NCBI GenBank assembly: GCA_009693785.1
Contig: SHWP01000019.1
Coordinates: 1 to 53,957 of the forward strand
Reading direction: 5' to 3'
Length of the DNA: 53,957 nt
DNA from: Rhodospirillaceae bacterium
GTDB taxonomy: Bacteria > Pseudomonadota > Alphaproteobacteria > Rhodospirillales > Rhodospirillaceae
Shown here: positions 42,273 to 50,674 of the stretch, one piece after another
Layout: each line of letters starts with the position of its first letter
Numbering within the stretch: the stretch's first letter is position 1
The notes under the pieces: generated by a model
Told to the model about the DNA's origin: nothing
Databases searched by the model: none
Seen by the model: the letters and a program-made list of their open reading frames with translations, nothing else
Program-made: the position numbers and the translations under genes

Positions 42273-42676
42273 GCATTATTTACCGGCATGATGCCCCGCT
42301 AACCCCGGCGCAATATATCGACATTCTGAAGCGCACGTCGCTCGGTGCGCGCAGACCGGTAGGCGACACTCGAACCATCGCCGACATGCTGGCCCACGCC
42401 GATATTCTGATCACCGCGTGGGACGGTGAAAAACTGGTTGGTGTGGCACGATCTTTTTCCGATCGGGCTTATGTGACCTATCTGGCTGACTTGGCTGTGG
42501 ACGAAGCGGTGCAACGCCAAGGCATTGGCCGCCGCCTGATCGCTGAGACACAAAACCAAGCCAAGCCCGGCTGCAAGATTGTGCTTTTCGCGGCGCCAGA
42601 GGCCGAGACTTACTACGGCCACATTGGAATGCAGCCCAGAACTCAAGGATGGGTACTCCCGGGCCGAGTTGGCTAA
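42269..42676 (+). CDS. GNAT family acetyltransferase
   Basis: A 135-residue GNAT: acetyl-CoA loop YLADLAVDEAVQRQGIGRRL (about residues 70-89, motif A RxxGxG/A) and the C-terminal YYGHIGMQPRTQGWVL, with the HIG-F/M-x5-W spacing usual in this subfamily. Starts with GTG overlapping the previous stop. The substrate is unknown. It sits in the leuCD operon, 4 bp before the EamA transporter start. Confidence 0.88.
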   Translation: MSIIYRHDAPLTPAQYIDILKRTSLGARRPVGDTRTIADMLAHADILITAWDGEKLVGVARSFSDRAYVTYLADLAVDEAVQRQGIGRRLIAETQNQAKPGCKIVLFAAPEAETYYGHIGMQPRTQGWVLPGRVG

Positions 42677-42680
42677 AGAG

Positions 42681-43610
42681 ATGTTCACAATCGATATCTC
42701 GATTGTAGAGCCCTGGGTACTCATCACCTTAGCTGCATCAGTTATCCAAACGGCGCGTTCTGTCTTGCAAAAAAATATGACGGCCAGGCTAAGCGTGTCC
42801 GGCTCTACGTTCGCAAGATTTCTTTTTGGCTTCCCAGTCGCCATTGCATTTGTGGCGGCCGCTTCGGCTACATTGGGACAGGGCTTGCCGTCACCAACGC
42901 CGATTTTCTTTTTTTACGCCGTGATCGGCGGTGTGGGTCAAGCTATTGGCAATCTCTTGTTCTTTGGGTTGTTGAGTTTCACGAACTTCACGATTGGCAC
43001 GACCTATGCCAAAACCGAAACCGTTCTGGCGGCGTTGTTTTCATTCATCGTACTTGGCGATGCGTTAAGTCCGCTTGGCCTGGCCGGAGTGCTTATCACA
43101 TTTCTCGGCGTATGGGTCATGGCTGCAGGTCACGGCCGGTTTAATTTGCCCGATTTGCTGCGCGCCACAGTGAATCGCGCCGCAGTACAGGGCATCGCAA
43201 TTGGTGCGGTCTATGCAGTTGCTTCGACGTTCTATCGCGCGGCTATTTTGTCGCTGGGCGGCGAGGGGATTGTTTTGCAAAGCGTCTACACGCTGGCCTG
43301 GGTCTCGTTTTTCCAATTCGGGCTGATGGGGGCATGGTTGATGCTACGTTCGCCCAATGTAGTTCGCGAGGTCGTGCGGGCCTGGCGCCCAGCATCCTTG
43401 ATCGGCATTGTCGGCGTAACGACATCGGCGTTGTGGTACGCCGCCTTTGCCTCGCAAAAGGCAGCCTATGTGCTGGCTGTGGGCCAAATCGAGCTGATCT
43501 TTGCTTATTTGGCCTCACGTTATCTCTATCGGGAGCGCGCCGATGTGGTCGAGATCGGTGGGATTCTCGTTACCGTTGCGGGAATCCTGGCTGTCATCGC
43601 CGCCCAGTAA
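42681..43610 (+). CDS. EamA/DMT-family transporter
   Basis: A 309-residue protein with about ten membrane helices in two similar halves (first from VLITLAASVIQTARSVLQ, second from GIAIGAVYAVASTFYRAA). This is the layout of EamA drug/metabolite exporters. Loops carry TYAKTETVLAALFSFIVLGD, a typical EamA turn. The ATG at 42681 is chosen by similarity, as the longer frame overlaps the GNAT gene. As last gene of the leuCD operon it may export a related acid or amino acid. Confidence 0.85.
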   Translation: MFTIDISIVEPWVLITLAASVIQTARSVLQKNMTARLSVSGSTFARFLFGFPVAIAFVAAASATLGQGLPSPTPIFFFYAVIGGVGQAIGNLLFFGLLSFTNFTIGTTYAKTETVLAALFSFIVLGDALSPLGLAGVLITFLGVWVMAAGHGRFNLPDLLRATVNRAAVQGIAIGAVYAVASTFYRAAILSLGGEGIVLQSVYTLAWVSFFQFGLMGAWLMLRSPNVVREVVRAWRPASLIGIVGVTTSALWYAAFASQKAAYVLAVGQIELIFAYLASRYLYRERADVVEIGGILVTVAGILAVIAAQ

Positions 43611-43612
43611 TT

Positions 43613-44356
43613 CTACCCTGCTTGGCCCGTGCGCAATTTAAGTGTGGGGTCGATAGCGTGGTAGATTTTGTTGATCCGTGCGGGATTATCCATGACGTCG
43701 AGCGTCAGGATCGCCAGGTCGTCACGCGTCACCTCGCCAAATGTACTGAGATCCGTGGTCAAAAAGGCGTGCTCGGTTGCGGGCGGTTGCGGGTCGAGCG
43801 GGATCAAGCCATTACGAATTATCGTGTAAGGTATGCCGCTGCCAATGATCACTTTCTCCGCGACACCTTTATCGATCATGTTTGGCGTCTGTGGATATGA
43901 CTTGAGGAAGGGAACCTCCTTGATGTTGTCACCGGCGCCGATCGATCCATGCAAAATCAGCTGTTTTACACCCGTGCGCCGGGCGTGTTTGACCATGAAT
44001 CCTGCAATCGTTTCATAAAACCGCGGAATCTTGCTGCTTTCGCCGCGCTGCGCCGAAGCATCAATGACAACCCGAAAATGTTTTGAGTCAAAGGCCGCGG
44101 TGACACTTTTTTCATCTGTCAAATCGCCAGTGACATAGTCAACCTTGAGGCCTGCAAGGCGCTCTTTCGTTGAATCCTTGCGCGCGAACACGGTGACGTC
44201 CTCGCCCACCTGTAACAGTAACCTCACGATTGGCGCGCCTAACCGCCCGGTTCCTCCGAACACCAGAATCGAGTCCTCGCTTGCAAGTGACGCCGTTGGT
44301 GAGCCCAAGCCCGGAAGGGTCACACCAATTAAAATCAAAAGGGCTGGCATGCGCAT
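43613..44356 (-). CDS. Exported NAD(P)-binding SDR-like protein (copy 2)
   Basis: A 247-residue protein with an N-terminal signal (MPALLILIGVTLPGLGSPTA, cleaved near SLASED) and then an atypical short-chain-dehydrogenase Rossmann fold: ILVFGGTGRLGAPIVRLLLQ, VIDASAQRG and KQLILHGSIGAG. The catalytic YxxxK is not obvious, as in NmrA/NAD(P)H-binding types. It is a tandem paralogue of the next gene on the same strand, 8 bp away. A periplasmic nucleotide-binding protein would be unusual. The ATG at 44356 follows AAGGA at about 11 bp. Confidence 0.8.
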   Translation of the reverse strand: MRMPALLILIGVTLPGLGSPTASLASEDSILVFGGTGRLGAPIVRLLLQVGEDVTVFARKDSTKERLAGLKVDYVTGDLTDEKSVTAAFDSKHFRVVIDASAQRGESSKIPRFYETIAGFMVKHARRTGVKQLILHGSIGAGDNIKEVPFLKSYPQTPNMIDKGVAEKVIIGSGIPYTIIRNGLIPLDPQPPATEHAFLTTDLSTFGEVTRDDLAILTLDVMDNPARINKIYHAIDPTLKLRTGQAG

Positions 44357-44363
44357 GTCAGCG

Positions 44364-45197
44364 TCATTCCTTGCTGGGTGCAGGAGTCCCGCGCGGTGCG
44401 GTGGGTAGGGGCCGATCAATCTTAAATGTATCGTCCCAAGCATGATAAATCTTGTTGATGCGAGCGGGGTTATCGAGGCAGTCGAGCGTGAGAATGGCCA
44501 GATCGGCGCGTGTCAGATCGCCAAACACATCTTGGCTCAACGTCAGCCGTGCATGGCCGGTTGCGGGCGGCTGCGGGTCGGACGGCACACGGCCGTGGCG
44601 GATAATGGTGTAAGGCACGTCACTGTCGATTAGGATTTTCTCGGCGCGGCCTTTGTCGATGAGTGTGCCTGAGCCCTTGATGAGCGCGAACTGTGGAAAC
44701 AGCTCGATGTTATCGCCCGCCAGCACTGAACCGTGGAGGATAAAGTGGTTCACGCCAGTCCGCTTGGCGTGGGCCGCCATGATGGCCATGGTGGCTTCGT
44801 AAAACCCTTTGCTATCGCCCTCAGGCCCGCCGCGGCGCCTTTCAGCACGGCCGGCAGGTCCGCGCTCGGCGCCTGGTTCGCGATTGGCGGATGCGTCGAT
44901 GACGGCACGGAACTTTTTGCTATCGAATGCTGCGGCAACGCTTTTGTCATCGGCCATGTCGCCAATGGCATACTCCACTTTGAGGCCCGCCAATAGTTCG
45001 CGGCCTGATGACTGGCGAGTGAACACAGTCACATCATCGCCTGCTGCGACTAGCAGCTTGACGACTTCCGAGCCCAGTTTGCCCGTGCCTCCAAACACTA
45101 AAACCGCGCCACGGTTGTTGGGTTGAGTTTGCGCGTGGGCAGCTGTTGCCGCCCATGTACTAGCAATACCTGAAAGCAGAAGACTGCGCCGATTCAT
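44364..45197 (-). CDS. Tat-exported NAD(P)-binding SDR-like protein (copy 1)
   Basis: A 277-residue protein starting with a twin-arginine leader (MNRRSLLLSGIASTWAATAA, cleavage at AHA near residue 23) and followed by AVLVFGGTGKLGSEVVKLLV, the NAD(P)-binding motif. About half the residues match copy 2, including HGSVLAGDNI, YTIIRHGRVPSDPQPPATGH and LDNPARINKIYHAWD. A Gly/Arg insert (GPAGRAERRRGGPEGD) is unique to this copy. ATG at 45197 with GGAGT upstream. The Tat route would allow export of a folded, cofactor-loaded enzyme, which is the best reason to take it as real. Confidence 0.82.
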   Translation of the reverse strand: MNRRSLLLSGIASTWAATAAHAQTQPNNRGAVLVFGGTGKLGSEVVKLLVAAGDDVTVFTRQSSGRELLAGLKVEYAIGDMADDKSVAAAFDSKKFRAVIDASANREPGAERGPAGRAERRRGGPEGDSKGFYEATMAIMAAHAKRTGVNHFILHGSVLAGDNIELFPQFALIKGSGTLIDKGRAEKILIDSDVPYTIIRHGRVPSDPQPPATGHARLTLSQDVFGDLTRADLAILTLDCLDNPARINKIYHAWDDTFKIDRPLPTAPRGTPAPSKE

Positions 45198-45226
45198 GCG
45201 GTTGACTCCATAAAGCAACTAAACGA

Positions 45227-46579
45227 TTAGCCTTTCTTGCGATTAACCGGCAGATCAAGTTTTGAGCGGTCAATTTGTTTACCGCCCTTGATGACTGCCG
45301 CAATAGTGCGGAAATTTTTCACATCGGCTGCTGGGTCGGCATTGAGCAGTAATAGATCCGCCCATTTGCCAACTTCGACTGACCCGAAATCCTTCTCGTG
45401 GCCTACGTAAATCGCACCGTTCAAAGTTGCAATCTTGATGCAATCGAACGCGGAGATGCCCGACTGAGCCAGCAATTCAAGCTCCTGGTGAACCATGGGC
45501 GGAAGCGTACGGTCGGTGCCGAGCGTCAAAACTGCTCCTGCGTCATGCAAGCGCTTGACGTTCTTCATGGCGTGAGGGGCGAGCATTTTCATGAAGGGTG
45601 ACATGCCCGTGTCGATATAGCGTTTGCGATCCACGGTCTTGCCGCGATCCAGTTCATCTGCGTCGACAACCTCCTTAAACAGGGGCTCATCGAAAAACGA
45701 CGGATCATCGGCGACGCGGGCGATATTGCCGAAATAAGCCAGTGTGGTGGCGATGGGGATTTTCTTTTCGGCTGCCAACTTGATGAAATTATCGTTGGCG
45801 ATGCTGCGCCACACCGGATGCGCCAAAGCAGTAATGCCAGCGTTGATCGTTGTTTCAGCATCTTGTTCGGCGGTAATGTGCACCGTCGTGCGGTAGCCGT
45901 TGTCAGAAATATATTTCACCACCTTGGCGAACATCTCCTGCGACAAGGCTGGCACGGTGGGTTGGAACATCACGCCCTGGCGGTCGAGCGTCATCTTGAT
46001 CATGTCGGGCTTGTAGGTGAAGCGGTGATCGAGCTCGGCCTTGGCTTGCTCCCAATTCTGAACCTTGAGCGCGGCAGGGCCTGCCGCGTAACCGTTGGGC
46101 ACCGTGATCACGCCGCCGCCGGCGAAGATGCGCGGGCTTTGGATTCTGCCTGCCTGTTCATCGGCACGCATGGCGAAGATGTAATCGTTGTTGTTGCCGG
46201 AATCGTATACCGCCGTCACGCCGACATAGAGGTAGCCGTGCAGGTATTTGAGGCCCGTAGGCTTATCGATGATGAGCTTGCGTTCGGTTGGATTGTTGAC
46301 GTTGCCGGTTTGACCGCCTGGCAAGTGAATGTGGGATTCCATGATTCCGGGCATGAGGTACTTGCCCGTGCCGTCGATCACTTTCGCGCCCTTGGCGGCG
46401 ATGGCCGATGAGGAAACTTGCGCGATCTTATCGCCCTTGACGAGCACAAACGCGCCAGCTTTCGCCGGTGCCCCAGTGCCGTCATAGAGCGTCACATTCT
46501 TGATCAGCAGGTCGGCCTGTGCTGCTGTGGCCCAAAGCAAAGCCAGCGCCGCACCCGCAGCCTGATAAACACGCACCAT
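45227..46579 (-). CDS. Exported amidohydrolase
   Basis: A 450-residue protein with a signal peptide (AAGAALALLWATAAQA, residues 7-22) and the amidohydrolase-superfamily barrel: DGTGKYLMPGIMESHIHLPG (metal HxH at about residues 84-86), further His in TVHITAEQDAETTI and ALAHPVW, and DRTLPPMVHQELELLAQSGI. ADLLLLNADPAADVKN near the end is usual for imidazolonepropionase/prolidase-type members. It is periplasmic, metal-dependent and cleaves an amide, ester or cyclic substrate. It is the middle gene of a leftward five-gene operon; the substrate is unknown. Confidence 0.88.
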   Translation of the reverse strand: MVRVYQAAGAALALLWATAAQADLLIKNVTLYDGTGAPAKAGAFVLVKGDKIAQVSSSAIAAKGAKVIDGTGKYLMPGIMESHIHLPGGQTGNVNNPTERKLIIDKPTGLKYLHGYLYVGVTAVYDSGNNNDYIFAMRADEQAGRIQSPRIFAGGGVITVPNGYAAGPAALKVQNWEQAKAELDHRFTYKPDMIKMTLDRQGVMFQPTVPALSQEMFAKVVKYISDNGYRTTVHITAEQDAETTINAGITALAHPVWRSIANDNFIKLAAEKKIPIATTLAYFGNIARVADDPSFFDEPLFKEVVDADELDRGKTVDRKRYIDTGMSPFMKMLAPHAMKNVKRLHDAGAVLTLGTDRTLPPMVHQELELLAQSGISAFDCIKIATLNGAIYVGHEKDFGSVEVGKWADLLLLNADPAADVKNFRTIAAVIKGGKQIDRSKLDLPVNRKKG

Positions 46580-46605
46580 CGATTCCCCCTATCTGTTCCG
46601 AGGGG

Positions 46606-47490
46606 CTAGTATTCAACACTTGGCGGGGCGTTGGCCAGGCTCCATGCAGCGTAGGGAACCAGGCGGGAGGAGAAGGGGTCGGCGAAGAGCTGATCTTCCA
46701 GCCAATTGCGGCGCATGGCGGCCTGAGCCTTGAGTTCGACGGGTCCGAAGGTCTGGTTTTTGCGTTTTTCAAGAATATCGAAATAGGCGTTGTAAACGGT
46801 CTCAAAAGCCCCGGCGACGAACTGGGTATTCTCGACCGTCACCTCACGCGGCGGGGGCGGGTAAAGGCTCACGCCTGCGCAACTGGGCTTGCGGCGGTGG
46901 GTGCGGTCGGCGGTTTCCTCGCCGGTGCACACGACCTGGCGGTGGGGCGCGGGGTCGCGGCCCATCTTGGCGAAGTAGGCATCGACCTTGGCACGGAGAT
47001 ATTCGACGTCCTCAGGCACATTGGCGGCAGGCATCATATCCATCCAGCCATACACACTGTTACGGCCCTGCTTGTCGACGCCTAGGGTGAAGGCCAAGTG
47101 CACCATGCCGACCAATGACGTCTTGGGATGGATGTCGATGGAGAAGAAGTGGTTGAAGATGGGGTTGGCGATGCGCGGTGGCATATCGCCCGTCACATTC
47201 ACCATCAAGATGCCCGCTTTTTCGATCACACCCCCGCGCGCCAAGATGATGTCATAACTGGCGTTGTCGGTTTTAATGGTGTGGTTTTCCACCGCCTCCG
47301 AGCCGTTGAGTTTTGCCACCCGCGCCAACACGTCTTTGGTCATGACCTCGCTGAAGGTCATGAACAGCTTGGCGGACTCGGCGTGCGGTTTGGAAAGGTC
47401 TTTGTAAATAGACTCATCGGCGAGGGTGATTGAAGCAGTGTTAGTAAGCACTGCCGCAGCTAACACTAAATAAACACCCAACCTATGCAT
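46606..47490 (-). CDS. Exported HemF-like protein (coproporphyrinogen oxidase fold)
   Basis: A 294-residue protein with a signal peptide (YLVLAAAVLTNTASITLA, residues 7-24). The mature part follows the order of oxygen-dependent coproporphyrinogen III oxidase: ARGGVIEKAGILMVNVTGDM for the GxVFEKAGVNxSxVxGxMP segment, FFSIDIHPKTSLVGMVHLAF for the GVSxVxHPxNPxVPTxHxNxR segment, VYGWMDMMPA for the WxGGxDLTP segment, and the end NAYFDILEKRK... PPSVEY. The glycine-rich and second-His parts are lost. True HemF acts in the cytosol on heme precursors, so this exported, divergent copy probably does something else. It sits 5 bp upstream of nothing but downstream of the CoA-transferase by 5 bp. Alternative: an unknown family with chance resemblance. 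Confidence 0.55.
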   Translation of the reverse strand: MHRLGVYLVLAAAVLTNTASITLADESIYKDLSKPHAESAKLFMTFSEVMTKDVLARVAKLNGSEAVENHTIKTDNASYDIILARGGVIEKAGILMVNVTGDMPPRIANPIFNHFFSIDIHPKTSLVGMVHLAFTLGVDKQGRNSVYGWMDMMPAANVPEDVEYLRAKVDAYFAKMGRDPAPHRQVVCTGEETADRTHRRKPSCAGVSLYPPPPREVTVENTQFVAGAFETVYNAYFDILEKRKNQTFGPVELKAQAAMRRNWLEDQLFADPFSSRLVPYAAWSLANAPPSVEY

Positions 47491-47495
47491 TTTCT

Positions 47496-48698
47496 TTACT
47501 CCGCTTCCGCCTTGCCATCCTTGATCAGTGCATCAATGGCGGCGGCGTCATAGCCCAACTCTTTCAACACATCGCGCGTGTGCTGGCCTTGGCGCGGCAC
47601 GTCGAAGCGCACGCCGGGGCGCACGCCTGCCATTTCCACTGGCACGGCGGGTAGTTTCATCTTGGTGCCTTTCTTGTCGCCGTCGGCCACCGTGAGCGGC
47701 ACCAATCCGCCCGCCGCGTTCAAGTGCGGGTCGTCGAACATCTCATGCGGCTTGCCGATGGGCGCGAACGGCATGCCGGTTTGTTCCAGCTTGGCCATCA
47801 ACTCGGCCTTGGTATAGGTCTTGAACAGGGCTTCGATGCGCGGCTTTACTTTGTCGCGCTGTGCCACGCGGCCATTGTTGGCGGCCAGGCTTTCATCGGC
47901 GGCGAAGTCTTTCAGGCCAAACGCCTCGCAGAACACTTTCCACTGCGTGTCCGAGACGACGCCGACGAAAACTTTGTCATCGTCCTTGGTGTCGAACACA
48001 TCGTAGATCGCCCAGGCCGAGACGCGCGCGGGCATGGGCGCTGCGGGCGATCCGGTCACAGCGAATTGCGCCATGTGCTGGCCAACCAGATAAATGGTGG
48101 TTTCAAACAACGAAGCTTGCACCAATTGCCCTTGGCCAGTGGAATTGCGTTGTTGGAGTGCGGCCAAAATACCGATCACGCCAAACATGCCGCCCGTGAC
48201 GTCGATCACCGATGCGCCCGCGCGTAAAGGTCTGCCCGGTGGGCCGGTCATGTAGGCGAGGCCGCCCATCATTTGCGCAACCTCATCGAGCGCAGTGCGG
48301 TTCTCGTAGGGGCCCTTCAGGAACCCTTTCTCAGAGCAATAGATGGCGCGCGGGTTGAGCTTTTTGACGGCCTCATAGCCGAAACCCAACTTATCCATGG
48401 CGCCGGGGCGGAAGTTTTCGATCACCACGTCTGCTTTTTCCAGCAATTGCAGCGCGATTTTTTTGCCCTCGGGGGCTTTCAAATCCAAACAAATCGAACG
48501 CTTGTTGCGGTTGTACATGGGGAAGTACCCCGCGCCCGAGCCCTTGAGCCTGCGTGTGTTATCCCCACCCAGGGGTTCGATCTTGATTACTTCAGCGCCC
48601 AGGTCGCCCAAAATTACGCCCACGGCGGGGCCCATCACCATATGGGTGAATTCCACCACTTTTAGTCCTGCCAACGGCAAAGCTCCGGTCCCCGACAT
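47496..48698 (-). CDS. CaiB/BaiF family CoA-transferase
   Basis: A 400-residue family III CoA-transferase: LKVVEFTHMVMGPAVGVILG, DLGAEVIKIEPLGGDNTRRL, NRNKRSICLDLKAPEGKKIA, and ENFRPGAMDKLGFGYE. The active-site Asp is expected in RTALDEVAQMMGGLAYMTG (about residue 166). It moves CoA between carboxylic acids. ATG at 48698 with AGAGG upstream; the frame upstream to 48776 is not similar. It is the first gene of the leftward operon and stands back to back with the HMG-CoA-lyase-like gene across 196 bp, a pairing known from branched acid or itaconate/citramalate breakdown. Confidence 0.92.
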   Translation of the reverse strand: MSGTGALPLAGLKVVEFTHMVMGPAVGVILGDLGAEVIKIEPLGGDNTRRLKGSGAGYFPMYNRNKRSICLDLKAPEGKKIALQLLEKADVVIENFRPGAMDKLGFGYEAVKKLNPRAIYCSEKGFLKGPYENRTALDEVAQMMGGLAYMTGPPGRPLRAGASVIDVTGGMFGVIGILAALQQRNSTGQGQLVQASLFETTIYLVGQHMAQFAVTGSPAAPMPARVSAWAIYDVFDTKDDDKVFVGVVSDTQWKVFCEAFGLKDFAADESLAANNGRVAQRDKVKPRIEALFKTYTKAELMAKLEQTGMPFAPIGKPHEMFDDPHLNAAGGLVPLTVADGDKKGTKMKLPAVPVEMAGVRPGVRFDVPRQGQHTRDVLKELGYDAAAIDALIKDGKAEAE

Positions 48699-48894
48699 GA
48701 AAATCCTCTGTGTTTTTAATATGTTAGCTCCGTAGGTCGCGCGATCTTGAAGGGGGCCGCGCTGGCCGCCGGGCAATGGCGATCATATATATTCAGAAGA
48801 TGAGGACAACCCATTCCCCGATCGGTCGTGGGGGCCTTGGCGGGCGCGCTTGGTTTGCCTACAACGCCAAGCGGTAAGAGCAAAGGATCAGGCG

Positions 48895-49875
48895 ATGCAC
48901 GACATTATGGATGGGATTGACGTGTTGGTGAGCGAGGTCGGCCCGCGCGATGGCCTGCAGAGCATCACCTCGATCATGCCCACGGCCGCCAAGAAAACGT
49001 GGATCACTGCGCTAGCTGAGTCGGGCATTCGCGAAGTTGAGGTGGGCTCCTTCGTGCCGCCGAAATTGTTGCCGCAGTTGGCTGACACCGCTGAGATCGT
49101 GCAATTCGCACGCACCATACCTGGCTTGCAAGTGGCAGCACTTGTTCCCAATGCGCGCGGTGCTGAGAACGCCATCGCGGCGGGTGCACATAAAATCACG
49201 CTGCCCTTATCGGCCAGCGAAACTCACAGTCTGAAAAATTTGCGCAAGACGCACGCGCAAGTGTTCGAGGAAGTTGCTGCAATCATGGCGCTGATCAAAG
49301 CGCTGCCTGCCGACAAGCGCCCGCATTTCGAGGGCTCATTGTCCACGGCGTTTGGCTGCACGCTGGAAGGCATGGTGCCCGAAGCGAAGGTGGTGAAATT
49401 AGGTGAACGCTTGATGGCGCTGGGCTGTGACGAGGTAGGGCTGGCCGATACCACCGGCTATGCCAACCCGGCGCAAGTCAAAAGCATGGTCAAGGCGATT
49501 TGGGCGGCGCTTGGGAAAAAAGCTCTCACCGGCATTCACATTCACAACACGCGTGGGCTTGGCCTGGCCAATGCATTAGCGGCCCTCGACATGGGGCTGA
49601 CCACGCTCGACAGTTCTTTGGGCGGGTTGGGCGGTTGCCCCTTCGCGCCAGGCGCCTCGGGCAATATCGTGACCGAGGACTTGGTGTTCATGCTCGACAG
49701 CATGGGATTGAAGACGGGCATCGACTTGCAAAAATTGTTGAAGGTGCGCGACATCGTCACCGCTGCGGTACCCGACGCCATGTACGGCTTCACGCCCGAT
49801 GCGGGCGTACCGAAAGGTTATGTGCAAGGCGGGCATGGCTGGGGCGTGGCCGAGCGCAAATTGGCGGCGGAGTAG
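48895..49875 (+). CDS. Hydroxymethylglutaryl-CoA lyase-like protein
   Basis: A 326-residue HMGL-type TIM barrel: SEVGPRDGLQSITSIMPTAA (residues 13-32, metal Asp and Arg), IHIHNTRGLGLANALAALD (metal His), and the signature GGLGGCPFAPGASGNIVTED with the catalytic Cys. HMG-CoA lyase splits HMG-CoA to acetyl-CoA and acetoacetate in leucine breakdown. Relatives act on citramalyl-CoA-like thioesters. The ATG at 48895 follows AAAGGATC. Divergent from the CoA-transferase operon, so both may be steps of one acyl-CoA pathway. Confidence 0.88.
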   Translation: MHDIMDGIDVLVSEVGPRDGLQSITSIMPTAAKKTWITALAESGIREVEVGSFVPPKLLPQLADTAEIVQFARTIPGLQVAALVPNARGAENAIAAGAHKITLPLSASETHSLKNLRKTHAQVFEEVAAIMALIKALPADKRPHFEGSLSTAFGCTLEGMVPEAKVVKLGERLMALGCDEVGLADTTGYANPAQVKSMVKAIWAALGKKALTGIHIHNTRGLGLANALAALDMGLTTLDSSLGGLGGCPFAPGASGNIVTEDLVFMLDSMGLKTGIDLQKLLKVRDIVTAAVPDAMYGFTPDAGVPKGYVQGGHGWGVAERKLAAE

Positions 49876-49904
49876 GGCGCATACTCCAGCCCAAACCCAA
49901 TTCG

Positions 49905-49992
49905 TCATCACCCGCGAGGGCGGGTGATCCAGGGTAAATTGCGCAATTAGAGCTTGTGACTCTGGGTTCCCCGATTAAATCGGGGAATGACA
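49905..49992. repeat. REP/BIME-like element, second copy
   Basis: ATCACCCGC (49907-49915) and GCGGGTGAT (49920-49928), a spacer with TTAGAGCTTGTG, then TTCCCCGAT (49967-49975) and ATCGGGGAA (49979-49987). It contains the reverse complement of the ACAARCTCTA core and the CCAGG/CCTGG boundaries seen at 36645-36716, in the opposite order. It fills the 143-bp gap between two convergent genes. Confidence 0.75.
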
Positions 49993-50018
49993 ATTGTGGG
50001 TGTATCGCGCGCGGTGAA

Positions 50019-50630
50019 TCAAACCGCCTCAAACACTCCGGCCTTATTCAGCCGGTACAGCGTTCCGGTTTCCAAATCGAAATACCAGCCGTGAATGGCG
50101 AGTTTGCCTGAGTCCACGCGTGATTTGATCCACGGGAAGGTCATCAGGTTCTGCAATGAGACCTTCACCGCTTCTTGTTCACACAAGCGTTGTAATGCGT
50201 CCTCGCTGCTGGCTGTTTTCGCTGCACTCTCATAGGCGGGTTGAGCGATCTTCATCCACGAGGCGACGAAATCCGTCGCTGATTTTTCTTGGTGACGCAC
50301 CAGCGCGCCGATGCCGCCGCATTTGGCGTGGCCCATCACCACAATGTTCTCGACTTGCAGCACCAGCACGGCAAATTCCAACGCAGCGCTGGTGCCGTGA
50401 AAGTCGCCATCGGGCGAATAGGGCGGCACCAGGTTGGCGACATTGCGCACCATGAACATATCGCCGGGCTCGGAGCCGAATTTCAGGCCCGGGTCGATGC
50501 GCGAGTCCGAGCAGGCAATCATCATCGCCTTGGGCGATTGCGGTTTGCCCATCAAGGCCTTCAGCAGGTCCTTGTTTTGGCTGAAGTATGTTTCGCGGAA
50601 TTGCCGGTAACCGGCGATGAACTTGTCCAT
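50019..50630 (-). CDS. Beta-carbonic anhydrase
   Basis: A 203-residue beta-type carbonic anhydrase, interconverting CO2 and bicarbonate. Zinc ligands: CSDSR (Cys at residue 40, Asp/Arg pair) and VVMGHAKCGGIGAL (His and Cys). The family motifs KAMMIACSDSRIDPG, GDMFMVRNVANLVPP and SALEFAVLVLQV are in place. Starts with MDKFIAGYRQFRETYF, near the usual N-terminus. No leader, cytosolic. It is monocistronic, followed leftward by the REP element. Confidence 0.95.
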   Translation of the reverse strand: MDKFIAGYRQFRETYFSQNKDLLKALMGKPQSPKAMMIACSDSRIDPGLKFGSEPGDMFMVRNVANLVPPYSPDGDFHGTSAALEFAVLVLQVENIVVMGHAKCGGIGALVRHQEKSATDFVASWMKIAQPAYESAAKTASSEDALQRLCEQEAVKVSLQNLMTFPWIKSRVDSGKLAIHGWYFDLETGTLYRLNKAGVFEAV

Positions 50631-50674
50631 GGGCGCTGTTTAGTCAGCGCCCTCTCATCCGTCAAATAAAAAGG

